64,000 bases of DNA, from contig JAZSCN010000003.1 of assembly GCA_045602925.1 (NCBI GenBank), positions 62,001 through 126,000 of the forward strand, given 5' to 3'. The stretch comes from UBA7477 sp045602925. Lineage in GTDB: Bacteria; Bacillota; Clostridia; Oscillospirales; Ruminococcaceae. The translations under genes were made by a program, and so were the position numbers. The notes under the pieces are model-generated. The model did not search any database and was not told the DNA's origin. It saw only the letters and a list, made by a program, of their open reading frames with translations. This document shows, piece by piece, positions 47,785 to 56,647 of this stretch (position 1 is the first letter of the stretch; each line of letters opens with the position of its first letter).

Positions 47785-49566
47785 TTAGTGTGCAGTTGTC
47801 GGAAGTACAACATTAGGTCTAGTGTTAAGCCACTTTTCAAAGTGGTCAATTGTAAAGTTTTGAGGATTTTCTATATTACCATCATCTTCACCAGGAGCAT
47901 CATGCTTAAGATAGAATTTAAATGCATTAGATAATTTAATGAAATTAATTAAATCATTATATGGTGCACTAATAACCTTAGCAGCATATTCCATATATGT
48001 TTCTTCTGAAAGGTCTTTACCCGTCATTTTTTTAAATTCTTCATTGAGCTCTTTGTACATATCAATTACTTGCGTTTCTTGTTTAGTTTGAGCTACTGAC
48101 TCCCCGTGCCCATCATATACACCAGGATTAATAAAGAACTCTACTTTACGTTGTTGAGCAGGCTGAGTACATAAGGCAAAAAGTCCTTTACCATCTTCTT
48201 TAACCTTTTCTGCTAGCATTTTAGCAAATGGTTCAAATGTTCCACGTGACCAATCTTTTCCAGCGCAAATCTTCTTATTCCAAGAATCAATATCTGTTTG
48301 AATTGCTCCAATAACATCTTTACCGCTTTTTAATTCAGTTTCATCTGATTTTTTGAAACAAATCAAATAAAATATAGCTCTATTTCTAGCTTGAAGCTCT
48401 TTAAGAACTGTTTCCACTTCTTCAGGCTTCATATCAGCTATATCTTTTTCATTTTCAGTACCTTGAACTTCTTTAGTAGGGTCTGTTTGGTCTTTATTTT
48501 CAGTGTTAGTATTTGAAGAAGTTTGTTTAGTAGATGTATTAGTAGTAGGTGCTGCCGTACTATCAGAAGCAGGCTGAGTTTGCTCAGTTGCTTCTTTTAC
48601 CATTCTTTCTTCTGCTTCATCTTTAGCTTCTCGCTTAGCCGTTTCAGCTTTTGTTTCACGAGCATAAACTTTCCAAGCCTCTAAAGCTTTCTTTAAACGT
48701 TCCTGAAATTCTTTATTACCGTTATCATCTTCGGATTTATTAGTACCACCAGTATAATCTAAAATTTTAAATACGTCAATATTTTCACTGGAAACCTCTA
48801 CATCTAACTCTACAAGAGCTTCTTTTTCTTTCTGTGTCGGTAATTGCTTTCTAATTAATTCCGCATCAGCTTTTAATTGCTCTGCTAATTTAGAAAGAGC
48901 ATCAACTTCATCCTTAAGTTTAGGGTCTATTTTTTTACGTTCATCAGGTGAAGTTTCTTCACCCCACATTGCTTTACGATTTTTAACAGCTTGCTCATAA
49001 GATGCCTTAGAAGCTTTAGTACCATGCATAAGATTAGATGTTGTTTTATTAATTGCATTTTTAGCATCAGCTAATGCACTTCCGATACCTTCAGTAACAT
49101 AATCTACATTTACATTATCGTCTGCAATATTATCTTGTGTTACATCTATTAGAGCTTCTAATTCTTTACCAACAAAGTCCTTAGAAAGGAGAACCTTATG
49201 TTCATTATCCTTTCTGTTAGTAACTGAAAATAATACTTTTTTATAATCTTGGCCGCCGAATTGAACGTTTAACTCAATTACAGGTCTTTCTTGTATATGT
49301 CCACCGCCGATATTAACATTAATAGTATCTTTAATCTTTTTAGATACACGACGTTCTTTACCATCTTTATTTTCAGTTTTAAAGGTTAAAATATCGCCTT
49401 GAATAATTAACTCTTCACCATGTATAACATTATAACCACTATTGCCAGAGTCAACTTTAGCAATAATTTCACCAATTCCTTTAATAAGGATAGGTTCTTC
49501 TACTCCGATTACCATCTTTTCTAATGTTAATCGAAGTAATTTAGGATTTATACAAGTTTTTCTCAT
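47785..49566 (-). CDS. Retropepsin-like aspartic protease domain fused to long helical region
   Basis: 593 residues. Residues about 17-140 match the RimK-associated retropepsin-like family (PF05618): GIGEIIAKVDSGNSGYNVIH with catalytic-type DSG, ERPVIELNVQFGG, and FSVTNRKDNEHKVLLSKDFV. The rest is helical/charged with a Ser/Thr/Asn low-complexity linker at about 325-370 and a globular C-terminus. T4 processes its head with a serine protease (gp21), so an aspartic-protease fold among late genes is unusual. Whether it is active or structural is unknown. Confidence 0.75.
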   Translation of the reverse strand: MRKTCINPKLLRLTLEKMVIGVEEPILIKGIGEIIAKVDSGNSGYNVIHGEELIIQGDILTFKTENKDGKERRVSKKIKDTINVNIGGGHIQERPVIELNVQFGGQDYKKVLFSVTNRKDNEHKVLLSKDFVGKELEALIDVTQDNIADDNVNVDYVTEGIGSALADAKNAINKTTSNLMHGTKASKASYEQAVKNRKAMWGEETSPDERKKIDPKLKDEVDALSKLAEQLKADAELIRKQLPTQKEKEALVELDVEVSSENIDVFKILDYTGGTNKSEDDNGNKEFQERLKKALEAWKVYARETKAETAKREAKDEAEERMVKEATEQTQPASDSTAAPTTNTSTKQTSSNTNTENKDQTDPTKEVQGTENEKDIADMKPEEVETVLKELQARNRAIFYLICFKKSDETELKSGKDVIGAIQTDIDSWNKKICAGKDWSRGTFEPFAKMLAEKVKEDGKGLFALCTQPAQQRKVEFFINPGVYDGHGESVAQTKQETQVIDMYKELNEEFKKMTGKDLSEETYMEYAAKVISAPYNDLINFIKLSNAFKFYLKHDAPGEDDGNIENPQNFTIDHFEKWLNTRPNVVLPTTAH

Positions 49567-49574
49567 ATTATAAT

Positions 49575-49982
49575 TTAAAACATTGGCTGACCCATAGGAA
49601 CTCCACCACCGATAATTGTCATTGAAGCATTTAAATTACCAGCTGTAGAAGATTCATCGATGTCAAGTAAAATTCCATCAATTGAGTTATTAACACTGAT
49701 TAAGCGTGATACTAAATCTTCCTTTGTAATACTATAAGCTTCACGCTTCTTTTCATCAGGTAATGTTGATGCTTTATCAGTGATTTCCATTAATTTTTCA
49801 GCAATCTCTTCTATAAGACTTTTAATGTAAGTCAATTCAGCTTCACCTTCAGGTTTAACAACAGTGATATTCATTGCATTGTGAGAATCGCATGGCTGTT
49901 CGCAAGACCAACCAATTTCAGCATCTTCTGCAAAAAGTTCATCTAAAAATTTATCCGTATCAGTATATTCGGAATATCGCAT
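49575..49982 (-). CDS. Unknown 135-aa late protein
   Basis: Acidic N-terminus MRYSEYTDTDKFLDELFAED with an LxE motif, a central helix pair and a Gly/Met-rich tail (TIIGGGVPMGQPMF). CATAAATA lies five bases before the ATG. Eight bases upstream of the retropepsin gene, hence co-transcribed. Function unknown. Confidence 0.75.
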   Translation of the reverse strand: MRYSEYTDTDKFLDELFAEDAEIGWSCEQPCDSHNAMNITVVKPEGEAELTYIKSLIEEIAEKLMEITDKASTLPDEKKREAYSITKEDLVSRLISVNNSIDGILLDIDESSTAGNLNASMTIIGGGVPMGQPMF

Positions 49983-49987
49983 GAAAA

Positions 49988-49995
49988 TATTTATG
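49988..49995 (-). promoter_or_regulatory. Late-type box CATAAATA
   Basis: Five bases before the ATG at 49982, divergent from TGATATAAT at 50012. Confidence 0.5.
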
Positions 49996-50011
49996 ACTAT
50001 TTAAAAACATG

Positions 50012-50020
50012 TGATATAAT
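50012..50020 (+). promoter_or_regulatory. TGATATAAT promoter
   Basis: Extended -10 element, seven bases before the ATG at 50028. Confidence 0.6.
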
Positions 50021-50027
50021 AAGTTTA

Positions 50028-50765
50028 ATGAAAATTGCAATATGTGGAAGTGATGATGAATCACGTAGTAATTTGATTAAGAGTTTTATTTCTCAATGGC
50101 CGATGTATGCAACTCCGGCAGAAACTATTTTTGATGATGTCAAGTGGCCCGAGAATTGTGAAAAGGATTTAGTCGAACTTAAGGAAAAGTTAAATCCAAT
50201 TGAGCAAATGTTGTTTGCTAAAATGATTTTGATTGAAAAACAATATGATACATATAAGGATGTAGGTCATATCATTTATAATGGTTGCGGCATGGACATT
50301 CTTGTTATCTCGTTAATTCTTTGCGAAGAAGGACATGTTAGTGAAGAGTTTGTAGAACGTGTAATATATCATAATAAGAAACTTCTTAGAAAGATTGATG
50401 TTGTGTATTATCAGCCTAATACTAATCTTTCTAAAGAGTCTTCTGAAAATGATAAACATTTGGAGAATGTTTATTGGAATCTATATGATAACTATCAAAC
50501 AGATTTTGATAATTCACCCTTCTTTGACCAAAAAAATTGTCCGTCTATACTTCTATTAGAGACTAAAAGTCCTATTAATGAGATTAAGATGCTTCTTGAT
50601 AAAGATGGTAATCTTGAAGGAACCTCTCACGGTGGAGATGATTCACCTCTTATGGATGTTGCAAGACTTAGAAAGGTTTTGCGCAATAACCCTAAATTGT
50701 TAGATATTGCGTTAGAGTCAATTAAAAATAATAAACCTAGCAACGTAGGAAGTATTATTCTATAA
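50028..50765 (+). CDS. P-loop-like protein with degenerate Walker A
   Basis: 245 residues beginning MKIAICGSDDESRSNLIKSF, placed like a nucleotide-kinase P-loop (GxxxxGKS) but lacking the Gly-Lys; HIIYNGCGMDILVISL follows. The overall order resembles phage AAA_28-type kinases, so it may be an inactivated relative. Own promoter and terminator. Function unknown. Confidence 0.65.
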   Translation: MKIAICGSDDESRSNLIKSFISQWPMYATPAETIFDDVKWPENCEKDLVELKEKLNPIEQMLFAKMILIEKQYDTYKDVGHIIYNGCGMDILVISLILCEEGHVSEEFVERVIYHNKKLLRKIDVVYYQPNTNLSKESSENDKHLENVYWNLYDNYQTDFDNSPFFDQKNCPSILLLETKSPINEIKMLLDKDGNLEGTSHGGDDSPLMDVARLRKVLRNNPKLLDIALESIKNNKPSNVGSIIL

Positions 50766-50770
50766 ATTAA

Positions 50771-50796
50771 AAAGAGCAGCTGAAAAGCTGCTCTTT
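50771..50796. terminator. Bidirectional hairpin terminator
   Basis: AAAGAGCAGC stem with complement between convergent genes. Confidence 0.85.
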
Positions 50797-50799
50797 ATT

Positions 50800-51513
50800 T
50801 TATACATTTGTAATTGTAGTCGTTGATGATGAAGTTTTTTTACCCGAACCATCAAGATTTTCAGTTGTTATTGTAGTAGTTCTTGAGGCATTTGTAGAGG
50901 CAGTACTCGTCGGTTGATTTACAACTTCGCTATATTTGAAACGGTATTTAGATTGCAATAAAATATCTTTTAATTCAATTGAACTTTCCATCTTACTTAC
51001 GTATTTGTGAATAGTAGACATTAAACCACTATACCATGCAACTGTATTTTTATCCTCTTCAGTTTCAGCAATACTAAAATCTCCAGTATCAGATTTACTA
51101 AATCCTGTAATAAGGAATTGATTTTTAAGTGTATCAATACCTACTTCAGATAACCAATATGAGTTACCACCCAAAATAATAGCTACAATAAACTCTAAAG
51201 CTTTTATACGGCATCTTAACTCATTATTAATGGTATCTTCTACCTTTTTCATTGAATCTTGAAGACTCGTAATCTCATCGCTTACAGTATGAACAAATAC
51301 CTGAATATCACTTGCTAAATTAATCATCTCACTAACAGTAGATTTAAAAGAGCAGTGTTCTAAATCAATAATAAGGTCTGCAAAGTCAACTACTGCAGCA
51401 CCGTCACGTGTTTCATTCCATACAATAATTTTATCACCATTACCTATTGATGTATATTGAGGTAAATCTTTAATTGACGCATAAACTTTTTTACCATATG
51501 AGCTGTAAGCCAT
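50800..51513 (-). CDS. Late structural-type protein
   Basis: 237 residues. The N-terminus (KDLPQYTSIGNGDKIIVWNE) resembles the capsid- or baseplate-binding ends of phage fibre and collar proteins. Then a coiled coil (VSEMINLASDIQVFVHTVSDE) and a Ser/Thr-rich C-terminus (TTTITTENLDGSGKKTSSST). CATAAATA is five bases before the ATG. Likely a tail or whisker component; exact role unknown. Confidence 0.75.
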   Translation of the reverse strand: MAYSSYGKKVYASIKDLPQYTSIGNGDKIIVWNETRDGAAVVDFADLIIDLEHCSFKSTVSEMINLASDIQVFVHTVSDEITSLQDSMKKVEDTINNELRCRIKALEFIVAIILGGNSYWLSEVGIDTLKNQFLITGFSKSDTGDFSIAETEEDKNTVAWYSGLMSTIHKYVSKMESSIELKDILLQSKYRFKYSEVVNQPTSTASTNASRTTTITTENLDGSGKKTSSSTTTITNV

Positions 51514-51518
51514 GCATT

Positions 51519-51526
51519 TATTTATG
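51519..51526 (-). promoter_or_regulatory. Late-type box CATAAATA
   Basis: Five bases before the ATG at 51513 and divergent from the AGAACT promoter at 51531. Confidence 0.5.
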
Positions 51527-51530
51527 AATC

Positions 51531-51546
51531 AGAACTGAATTATAAG
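51531..51546 (+). promoter_or_regulatory. AGAACT-N4-TATAAG promoter
   Basis: Six bases before the ATG at 51553; drives the gp62-like to helicase gene run. Confidence 0.7.
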
Positions 51547-51552
51547 GGTATT

Positions 51553-51936
51553 ATGAACTTTGATGAATTTTTTCCTCTTTTAAAATCCATCTTTACAAAA
51601 AAGTGTTGTAATATAAATCCAACGGCAGATAATTTTAATACATATCTGGCTGTAAGATATATTTCATTTTATCATCCTAGTTTATGTGAACTTCTTAATG
51701 AATCGGTTAATAAGTTTAAGATTAACAGTATGTTTAATGAAGCAGAAGATGGGTATAATTTTCTTAAAGCTTTGATACCTAAGCTTCCATATAAGCATAT
51801 CAAGTATATTAAGAAGGAGTCTGTAAAGAACTTGCGTGATAAAAACATTCCGGATGAGACAGTTACCAAATTAGCTAACTATTTGGAGGTATCTCAACGT
51901 GAAATTAGACAAATTTTAGAAACAAATTATGAATAA
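51553..51936 (+). CDS. Probable clamp-loader small subunit (gp62-like)
   Basis: 127 residues. NTYLAVRYISFYHPSLCELLNE followed by DGYNFLKALIPKLPYKHIKYIKK follows the pattern of short gp62-type subunits (aromatic-rich first helix, then P-K/R-aromatic-IKK). gp62 with gp44 loads the sliding clamp. No gp44 is in this window. Its stop overlaps the next gene by 8 bases. Assignment moderate. Confidence 0.65.
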   Translation: MNFDEFFPLLKSIFTKKCCNINPTADNFNTYLAVRYISFYHPSLCELLNESVNKFKINSMFNEAEDGYNFLKALIPKLPYKHIKYIKKESVKNLRDKNIPDETVTKLANYLEVSQREIRQILETNYE

Positions 51937-52381
51937 AGAACAATTATTGGATACATATCAAGCTGCATCCTATTCAGATATTAATCTTGAAAGCCCTAAT
52001 TGCGCCGGTGATATGGCCCTTAGAGGCTTTGCTGTTAAAAAACTATACGATGATTTCGTATTTGCCGATTATATTGATGTGGATAACGGCTTTATTAAGC
52101 ATGAATCTGGCCTTGTAACAATTGAATCTAATGCTACTAAGACTTGGCGTAAAGCTAGAGTACTCATGGTGGGCCCAGCATGTCGTAATACAAAGGTTGG
52201 TGATATTATTTTGTTCCCAAATGATAAGGGATTGCCTTGTGGTGAGGTAGAATATATTAAAGAAAGCAATGATATAGCGCTAGATTCAACTATTCTCACT
52301 GCCAAAAATGGTATCTTTTTGGGCGAACATCGTATTTTTGCAACTCTGGATAACCTGAACAATGGCTTTCATCAGTCCTGA
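51929..52381 (+). CDS. GroES/gp31-like co-chaperonin candidate
   Basis: 150 residues. LYDDFVFADYIDVDNGFIKH, then GLVTIESNATKTWRKARVLMVGP and TKVGDIILFPNDKG, then FLGEHRIFATLDNL follow the GroES order (D-V strand, GGI loop, A-V-G, VGDxVxF, C-terminal ILAxV). T4 gp31 replaces GroES to fold the major capsid protein. Overlaps both neighbours. Longer than gp31 (111 residues), with a variable N-terminus. Confidence 0.6.
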   Translation: MNKEQLLDTYQAASYSDINLESPNCAGDMALRGFAVKKLYDDFVFADYIDVDNGFIKHESGLVTIESNATKTWRKARVLMVGPACRNTKVGDIILFPNDKGLPCGEVEYIKESNDIALDSTILTAKNGIFLGEHRIFATLDNLNNGFHQS

Positions 52382-52679
52382 AACACTTGATTCGATGCTT
52401 TTGGCTAATGTGGTAGACCTTTCCTTCATAAAGAAGGATGGTTCTACCCGTAATATGACCTGTACAAAGTCATATGAATTGCTTAGTTCATTTGAAGGTA
52501 GGTCATTTTTGAAGTATCAAGAGCCAAAGGGCAACCCTCGTAACCTTCCACCTGGTATGTTGACGGTCTGGGACATCGATTCTCAGGGTTTTAGAACAGT
52601 AAATTGTGAAACTGTTGACATATTATCAGTAATTCCTGTAGAAAACTTTAGAAAAATGCTAGTTGAGAAGTTCGTTTAA
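52362..52679 (+). CDS. Small SH3-like protein (DUF2693-type)
   Basis: 105 residues. FIKKDGSTRNMTCT and MLTVWDIDSQGFRTVNCETV match the small T4-phage-type DUF2693 pattern. Overlaps the preceding gene by 20 bases. Function unknown. Confidence 0.65.
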   Translation: MAFISPETLDSMLLANVVDLSFIKKDGSTRNMTCTKSYELLSSFEGRSFLKYQEPKGNPRNLPPGMLTVWDIDSQGFRTVNCETVDILSVIPVENFRKMLVEKFV

Positions 52680-52702
52680 GTTTTTGGTCTTTAAGTAATT
52701 TT

Positions 52703-53050
52703 ATGCCAGATAATAAAATTATTGACTTAAACGAGATTTTCAATGATTATTTCTTTAAAAAGTTTACATTTTTATTAGATAATAAAGTATTAAAAGAGGG
52801 AAGATTGAAGCTTTTTACAATGAAAGGCTTCAATCTTAAATTTTTCCTATTAGACAATGAAAATATAATTAAAAATCTCGAAATACCATATCCATTTAAA
52901 CTTATTAAGACAGAAACAGGATATATCTTTGATTACCGCTTAGAAAAGTTTAAGCTTATAGAAAACACAGAACTTATCAATAATCTAATAGAAACTGATT
53001 GTCAAAAATCTAGATATTACGATAAACCTTTAATAGTAAAAATTGAATAA
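52703..53050 (+). CDS. Unknown 115-aa protein
   Basis: Lys/Leu-rich, mixed alpha/beta (MKGFNLKFFLLDNENIIKNL). Last base shared with the helicase start. Function unknown. Confidence 0.7.
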   Translation: MPDNKIIDLNEIFNDYFFKKFTFLLDNKVLKEGRLKLFTMKGFNLKFFLLDNENIIKNLEIPYPFKLIKTETGYIFDYRLEKFKLIENTELINNLIETDCQKSRYYDKPLIVKIE

Positions 53051-54693
53051 TGCTTAATGAACCGCTAGTTAATTCGTTTCCAGTGGGTGCAGTACCTAAT
53101 GAAGCCCAGGAATATATTATAGATGAAATCGAAAAAGCTATAGCGCTTGGTAAGAAATTTATCATTATCAATGCACCAACTGCAACTGGTAAGAGTTATA
53201 TAGCGAAAACTATTGCGAATTTCTCAGATGAACCTACAGATGGGTTTGTAACAGCTTGTAATAGCTATCAGATATATGATAGTGAAGACCCGCAGGTATC
53301 TGATGAAGATTTGGCTCCTTTCGGGACTGCTATTTTGACTGTAACTAAGTCTCTTCAGGACCAATATACTGACTTTTTTGAAGACGGTGAGTCTCTTAAA
53401 GGTAAAAGTAACTATGTTTGTACAGTTAATGACCTTTATACTTGCGAAAATGGCATGTGTACATTTGTTAAAGGTCAGTTGAAGAAGTGTTTATCTTGTG
53501 ATCGATGCCCGTATTTTACACAACGTAATCGAACAGTAACTAATATTTGCAGTTTTTATAACTATGCAATGTTTGAATCACTTCCTGAAATTGTAAAAAA
53601 TAAGGAATTTATCATTTGTGATGAGGCATCTGAGCTTGAAAGCGAGATTGCAGGACGATACACTATTGAAATTATATCAAAGGAGCTTAAGAAAGTTAAT
53701 AGTGAATATCCTATTACACCGTCTGTTAACGCTTCTCGCACTGTTATTCTTGATTGGGTTAGTGAAATGTCCGCTCTTTGCGAATATGAATATAATTCTT
53801 ATATGAATCATATTAATAAAGAGCTTAAAGATAAAGCTAAAAAGAAACGTTTGAATAAAGAAGAGTCACAAAGGCTTGGTTTACTTAGAAAGTATAAGGA
53901 AGCATTCTCTACTATTCTTGATGCATGGACTGAAACTGAATATATTATAACTCATACAGATAATGGTTTGCTTTTTCAACCTTATAATGTAGATAAATTG
54001 GCAGATCGTATCTTCCGATTTGGTCAACATATTATCTTAATGTCTGCTACTATTGTTAATCCGGCGAAATTTGCTGAAACTTTAGGTATTAAAGACTATT
54101 ACTTTATTGAAACTGCAACTACCTTGTCTGCTAAGAAGGCTCCTATTAAGTGTACATCTAAGTTTAGGCTCAATTATAAGAATAAAGAGCAGCTTTTGCC
54201 TCAGATGTGTAAGGTAGCAGGACAAATCTGTAACATGTATAAGGATAAAAAGGGCATTATTCATACCCATTCTATGGATATTTTGCGTTATCTTAAGGAA
54301 GAATTGGGTCATGATAAGCGCTTTTTGTTCCGTGAACAAGGTGTAGATAATGAACAAATACTTGAAATTCATAGTAATACGTCAGAACCCACTGTACTTG
54401 TTTCACCTTCTATGACACATGGTGTTGACTTGAAGGGTGATTTGGGCGAATTTCAGGTAGTTATGAAAGCTCCATTTCTTCCTCTTAATGATGAACGTGT
54501 AAAACGTAAGTTTGAAAACGATAAAGAATGGTATTCAGATGCAATGTTGTCTACTTTGGTCCAGATGTGTGGCCGTTGTAATAGAACTGCTTCAGATTAT
54601 AGTGAAACGTATATACTTGATGGACTTATTCTTGATGCGGTTCTTAGAAATAAGGAAAAATTGCCCAAGTATTTCCTCGAAAGGTTTGTCTAA
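53050..54693 (+). CDS. DinG/XPD-like iron-sulfur helicase
   Basis: 547 residues. Walker A NAPTATGKSYIAKT (about 41-54); a four-Cys cluster site C...CENGMC...CLSCDRCPYF (about 119-157); DEAH-like box IICDEASELE; LMSATIVNP; C-terminal motif VI QMCGRCNRTASD. This is the Rad3/XPD/DinG group of 5'-3' helicases. Might take the place of T4 Dda, but that is inference. Confidence 0.88.
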   Translation: MLNEPLVNSFPVGAVPNEAQEYIIDEIEKAIALGKKFIIINAPTATGKSYIAKTIANFSDEPTDGFVTACNSYQIYDSEDPQVSDEDLAPFGTAILTVTKSLQDQYTDFFEDGESLKGKSNYVCTVNDLYTCENGMCTFVKGQLKKCLSCDRCPYFTQRNRTVTNICSFYNYAMFESLPEIVKNKEFIICDEASELESEIAGRYTIEIISKELKKVNSEYPITPSVNASRTVILDWVSEMSALCEYEYNSYMNHINKELKDKAKKKRLNKEESQRLGLLRKYKEAFSTILDAWTETEYIITHTDNGLLFQPYNVDKLADRIFRFGQHIILMSATIVNPAKFAETLGIKDYYFIETATTLSAKKAPIKCTSKFRLNYKNKEQLLPQMCKVAGQICNMYKDKKGIIHTHSMDILRYLKEELGHDKRFLFREQGVDNEQILEIHSNTSEPTVLVSPSMTHGVDLKGDLGEFQVVMKAPFLPLNDERVKRKFENDKEWYSDAMLSTLVQMCGRCNRTASDYSETYILDGLILDAVLRNKEKLPKYFLERFV

Positions 54694-54713
54694 AATTTAA
54701 AACAGAACTATAT

Positions 54714-54729
54714 CAAAATATCTGTAACA
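54714..54729 (+). promoter_or_regulatory. AGAACT-type promoter with longer leader
   Basis: AGAACT-ATAT-CAAAAT; the ATG at 54742 is over 20 bases downstream, unlike most members. Confidence 0.4.
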
Positions 54730-54741
54730 ACAATTAAAATT

Positions 54742-55293
54742 ATGAATTCTACTTACGAAAATTTGCGGGAATGTCTTGAAAAGCTAGACCGGGTTTCTAA
54801 CTTTGACAATAAGTTGAAGATTTTTTCTGAGATACTTATAGAAGCAACAAATAATGATGCTCTTATGTCAGAAGCTAAGAATATTAATAACATTCTTAAG
54901 CAGTGTAAGAATAATAAACTCAGAGAAAATAATTTAAAATTTGTAAAATGGATTAGGGAAGCTAAAGATTCAAATAAATTTACTGCTTTTTACCAGTTTC
55001 AAGCCGGACTTTTCGGAGGATATCCCAAGGAAGAAGAAATTAGATTCTCACATTTTTGGGTTTCTTCTAAAAATAAAGTGCTTAATGCTATGTATATGAG
55101 CGATGGCGAAAAGGTTTATACATTTGATTTTGATGATTTTTTAATTGAAAATCCTCCTTATGAAGTTGAATGGGATAATGGACAACCTACTGTACATATA
55201 ATTTCTTATTATGAAAATAATGGTAAAAAGGTAAAAGAACATCATCGTACATTTAAACTTTATTCTCGTAAAATTGTAAGAATTAACGTATAA
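54742..55293 (+). CDS. Unknown 183-aa protein
   Basis: Helical first half, beta-rich second half (KVLNAMYMSDGEKVYTFDFD). No recognised motif. Confidence 0.75.
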   Translation: MNSTYENLRECLEKLDRVSNFDNKLKIFSEILIEATNNDALMSEAKNINNILKQCKNNKLRENNLKFVKWIREAKDSNKFTAFYQFQAGLFGGYPKEEEIRFSHFWVSSKNKVLNAMYMSDGEKVYTFDFDDFLIENPPYEVEWDNGQPTVHIISYYENNGKKVKEHHRTFKLYSRKIVRINV

Positions 55294-55306
55294 CTTTTTA
55301 AAATAT

Positions 55307-55322
55307 AGAACAAAGATACATT
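55307..55322 (+). promoter_or_regulatory. AGAACA-N4-TACATT promoter
   Basis: Six bases before the thymidylate synthase ATG at 55329, canonical spacing. Confidence 0.6.
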
Positions 55323-55328
55323 ATAATA

Positions 55329-56294
55329 ATGACTTTTGATGAAACATATGTAAAAGTGCTTCAGCATATTATGGATAACGGTACCCGTAAACAAAATCGT
55401 ACGGGTACCGATACTCTTTCTGTGTTTAATACACAGATTTGCGCTGAAGAAGATGCAGAAGGATATAATAATATCCCTCTTTCAAACCTTAGAAAGGTTT
55501 ATTTTAAAGGCGCTTTGATTGAAGTGTTTTGGATTCTCGGCCTTCATATGAAGGATGAGCGTTATTCTAACCTTCCTCAGACAAATACTCAATATCTTCT
55601 TGACCATGGTGTAAAATATTGGCAGCCTTGGGCAAATAAAGATAATAATCTTGGGCCAGTATATGGCGCACAACTTGTAAATTGGCACGATTATAAGCTG
55701 GTATTTCCTGAAGATTATGATTATGGCGTCCACGGAGTTGAATATAAGAGCGTATATGTAAACCAGATTCAGAATATCATCGATACTCTTCGTACAAATC
55801 CCGATGATAGACGTCTTGTAGCAACAATGTGGAATCCTGCTAAGCTTTCTAAGATGGCATTACCGCCTTGTCATCATACAATGGAGTTTTATTCTCAGCC
55901 GACACCAGATGGTAAACGCGTATTGCACACCCGATGGATGCAACGTTCTTGTGATATGCCGATTGGTATTCCATACGATATGCTTTTGTATACTCTTCTT
56001 AATAAGATTGTAGCTTTGTGTACCGGACACATTCCTGGACATGTTTATGGACTTCTTGGTGATAGTCATATCTATGTAAACCAGATTGATGGTGTTAAAG
56101 AAATGCTTAATCGTGCAAATACGGACGAGTTTAAAGCATGTCCTCAGCCAAAAATCTACATCGAAGACCGTATTTTTGATATTATTACTGAAAAGGGTTG
56201 GTGTGATTTAAGCGATTTTAATATCGATGGCTCTGATTTTAAACTTGTTGAGTATAAACCTCTTGCAAAAATTGATATGCCAGTATCTGTATGA
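55329..56294 (+). CDS. thyA: Thymidylate synthase
   Basis: Methylates dUMP to dTMP. 321 residues. TRKQNRTGTDTLSVFNTQ (phosphate Arg loop), catalytic Cys in LPPCHHTMEFY, QRSCDMPIGIPYD and GDSHIYVNQIDGV. About 50 residues longer than E. coli ThyA, as in T4 Td. No intron is present. Overlaps the zinc-ribbon gene by four bases. Confidence 0.95.
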   Translation: MTFDETYVKVLQHIMDNGTRKQNRTGTDTLSVFNTQICAEEDAEGYNNIPLSNLRKVYFKGALIEVFWILGLHMKDERYSNLPQTNTQYLLDHGVKYWQPWANKDNNLGPVYGAQLVNWHDYKLVFPEDYDYGVHGVEYKSVYVNQIQNIIDTLRTNPDDRRLVATMWNPAKLSKMALPPCHHTMEFYSQPTPDGKRVLHTRWMQRSCDMPIGIPYDMLLYTLLNKIVALCTGHIPGHVYGLLGDSHIYVNQIDGVKEMLNRANTDEFKACPQPKIYIEDRIFDIITEKGWCDLSDFNIDGSDFKLVEYKPLAKIDMPVSV

Positions 56295-56644
56295 TTAAAC
56301 CGAGTACTAAAAAATTTAAATGTCCTCTTTGTGGAAGCACTAAATTGAATATTATCTGCATGATAGAGGCAGAAAGGAGGTTATTTGAGCCCATTTTTAA
56401 AAATGGTTATTTAACTTATTCAAGAGTAGGTTCATCGCTTTTAGATTGGGACGATTGTCCATCATATAGTTATACATATTGTTGTTATAATTGTAAACAT
56501 AAATGGTATGATGAGGATTCATTAATTAAAAGTGGAGCATTCGGTACGATTATGGCATCTGAAATGCATGCTACATTTGATAGAACTCTTATTAAATCAT
56601 TAGCAGATGAAGAAGGAAGAGATTTTGAAATAACTTTACATTAA
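56291..56644 (+). CDS. Zinc-ribbon protein
   Basis: 117 residues with CPLCGS near the N-terminus and CCYNCKHKW about 50 residues later, a split zinc ribbon. The insert is aromatic. Follows ThyA with a four-base overlap. Function unknown. Confidence 0.75.
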   Translation: MIKPSTKKFKCPLCGSTKLNIICMIEAERRLFEPIFKNGYLTYSRVGSSLLDWDDCPSYSYTYCCYNCKHKWYDEDSLIKSGAFGTIMASEMHATFDRTLIKSLADEEGRDFEITLH

Positions 56645-56647
56645 TTC

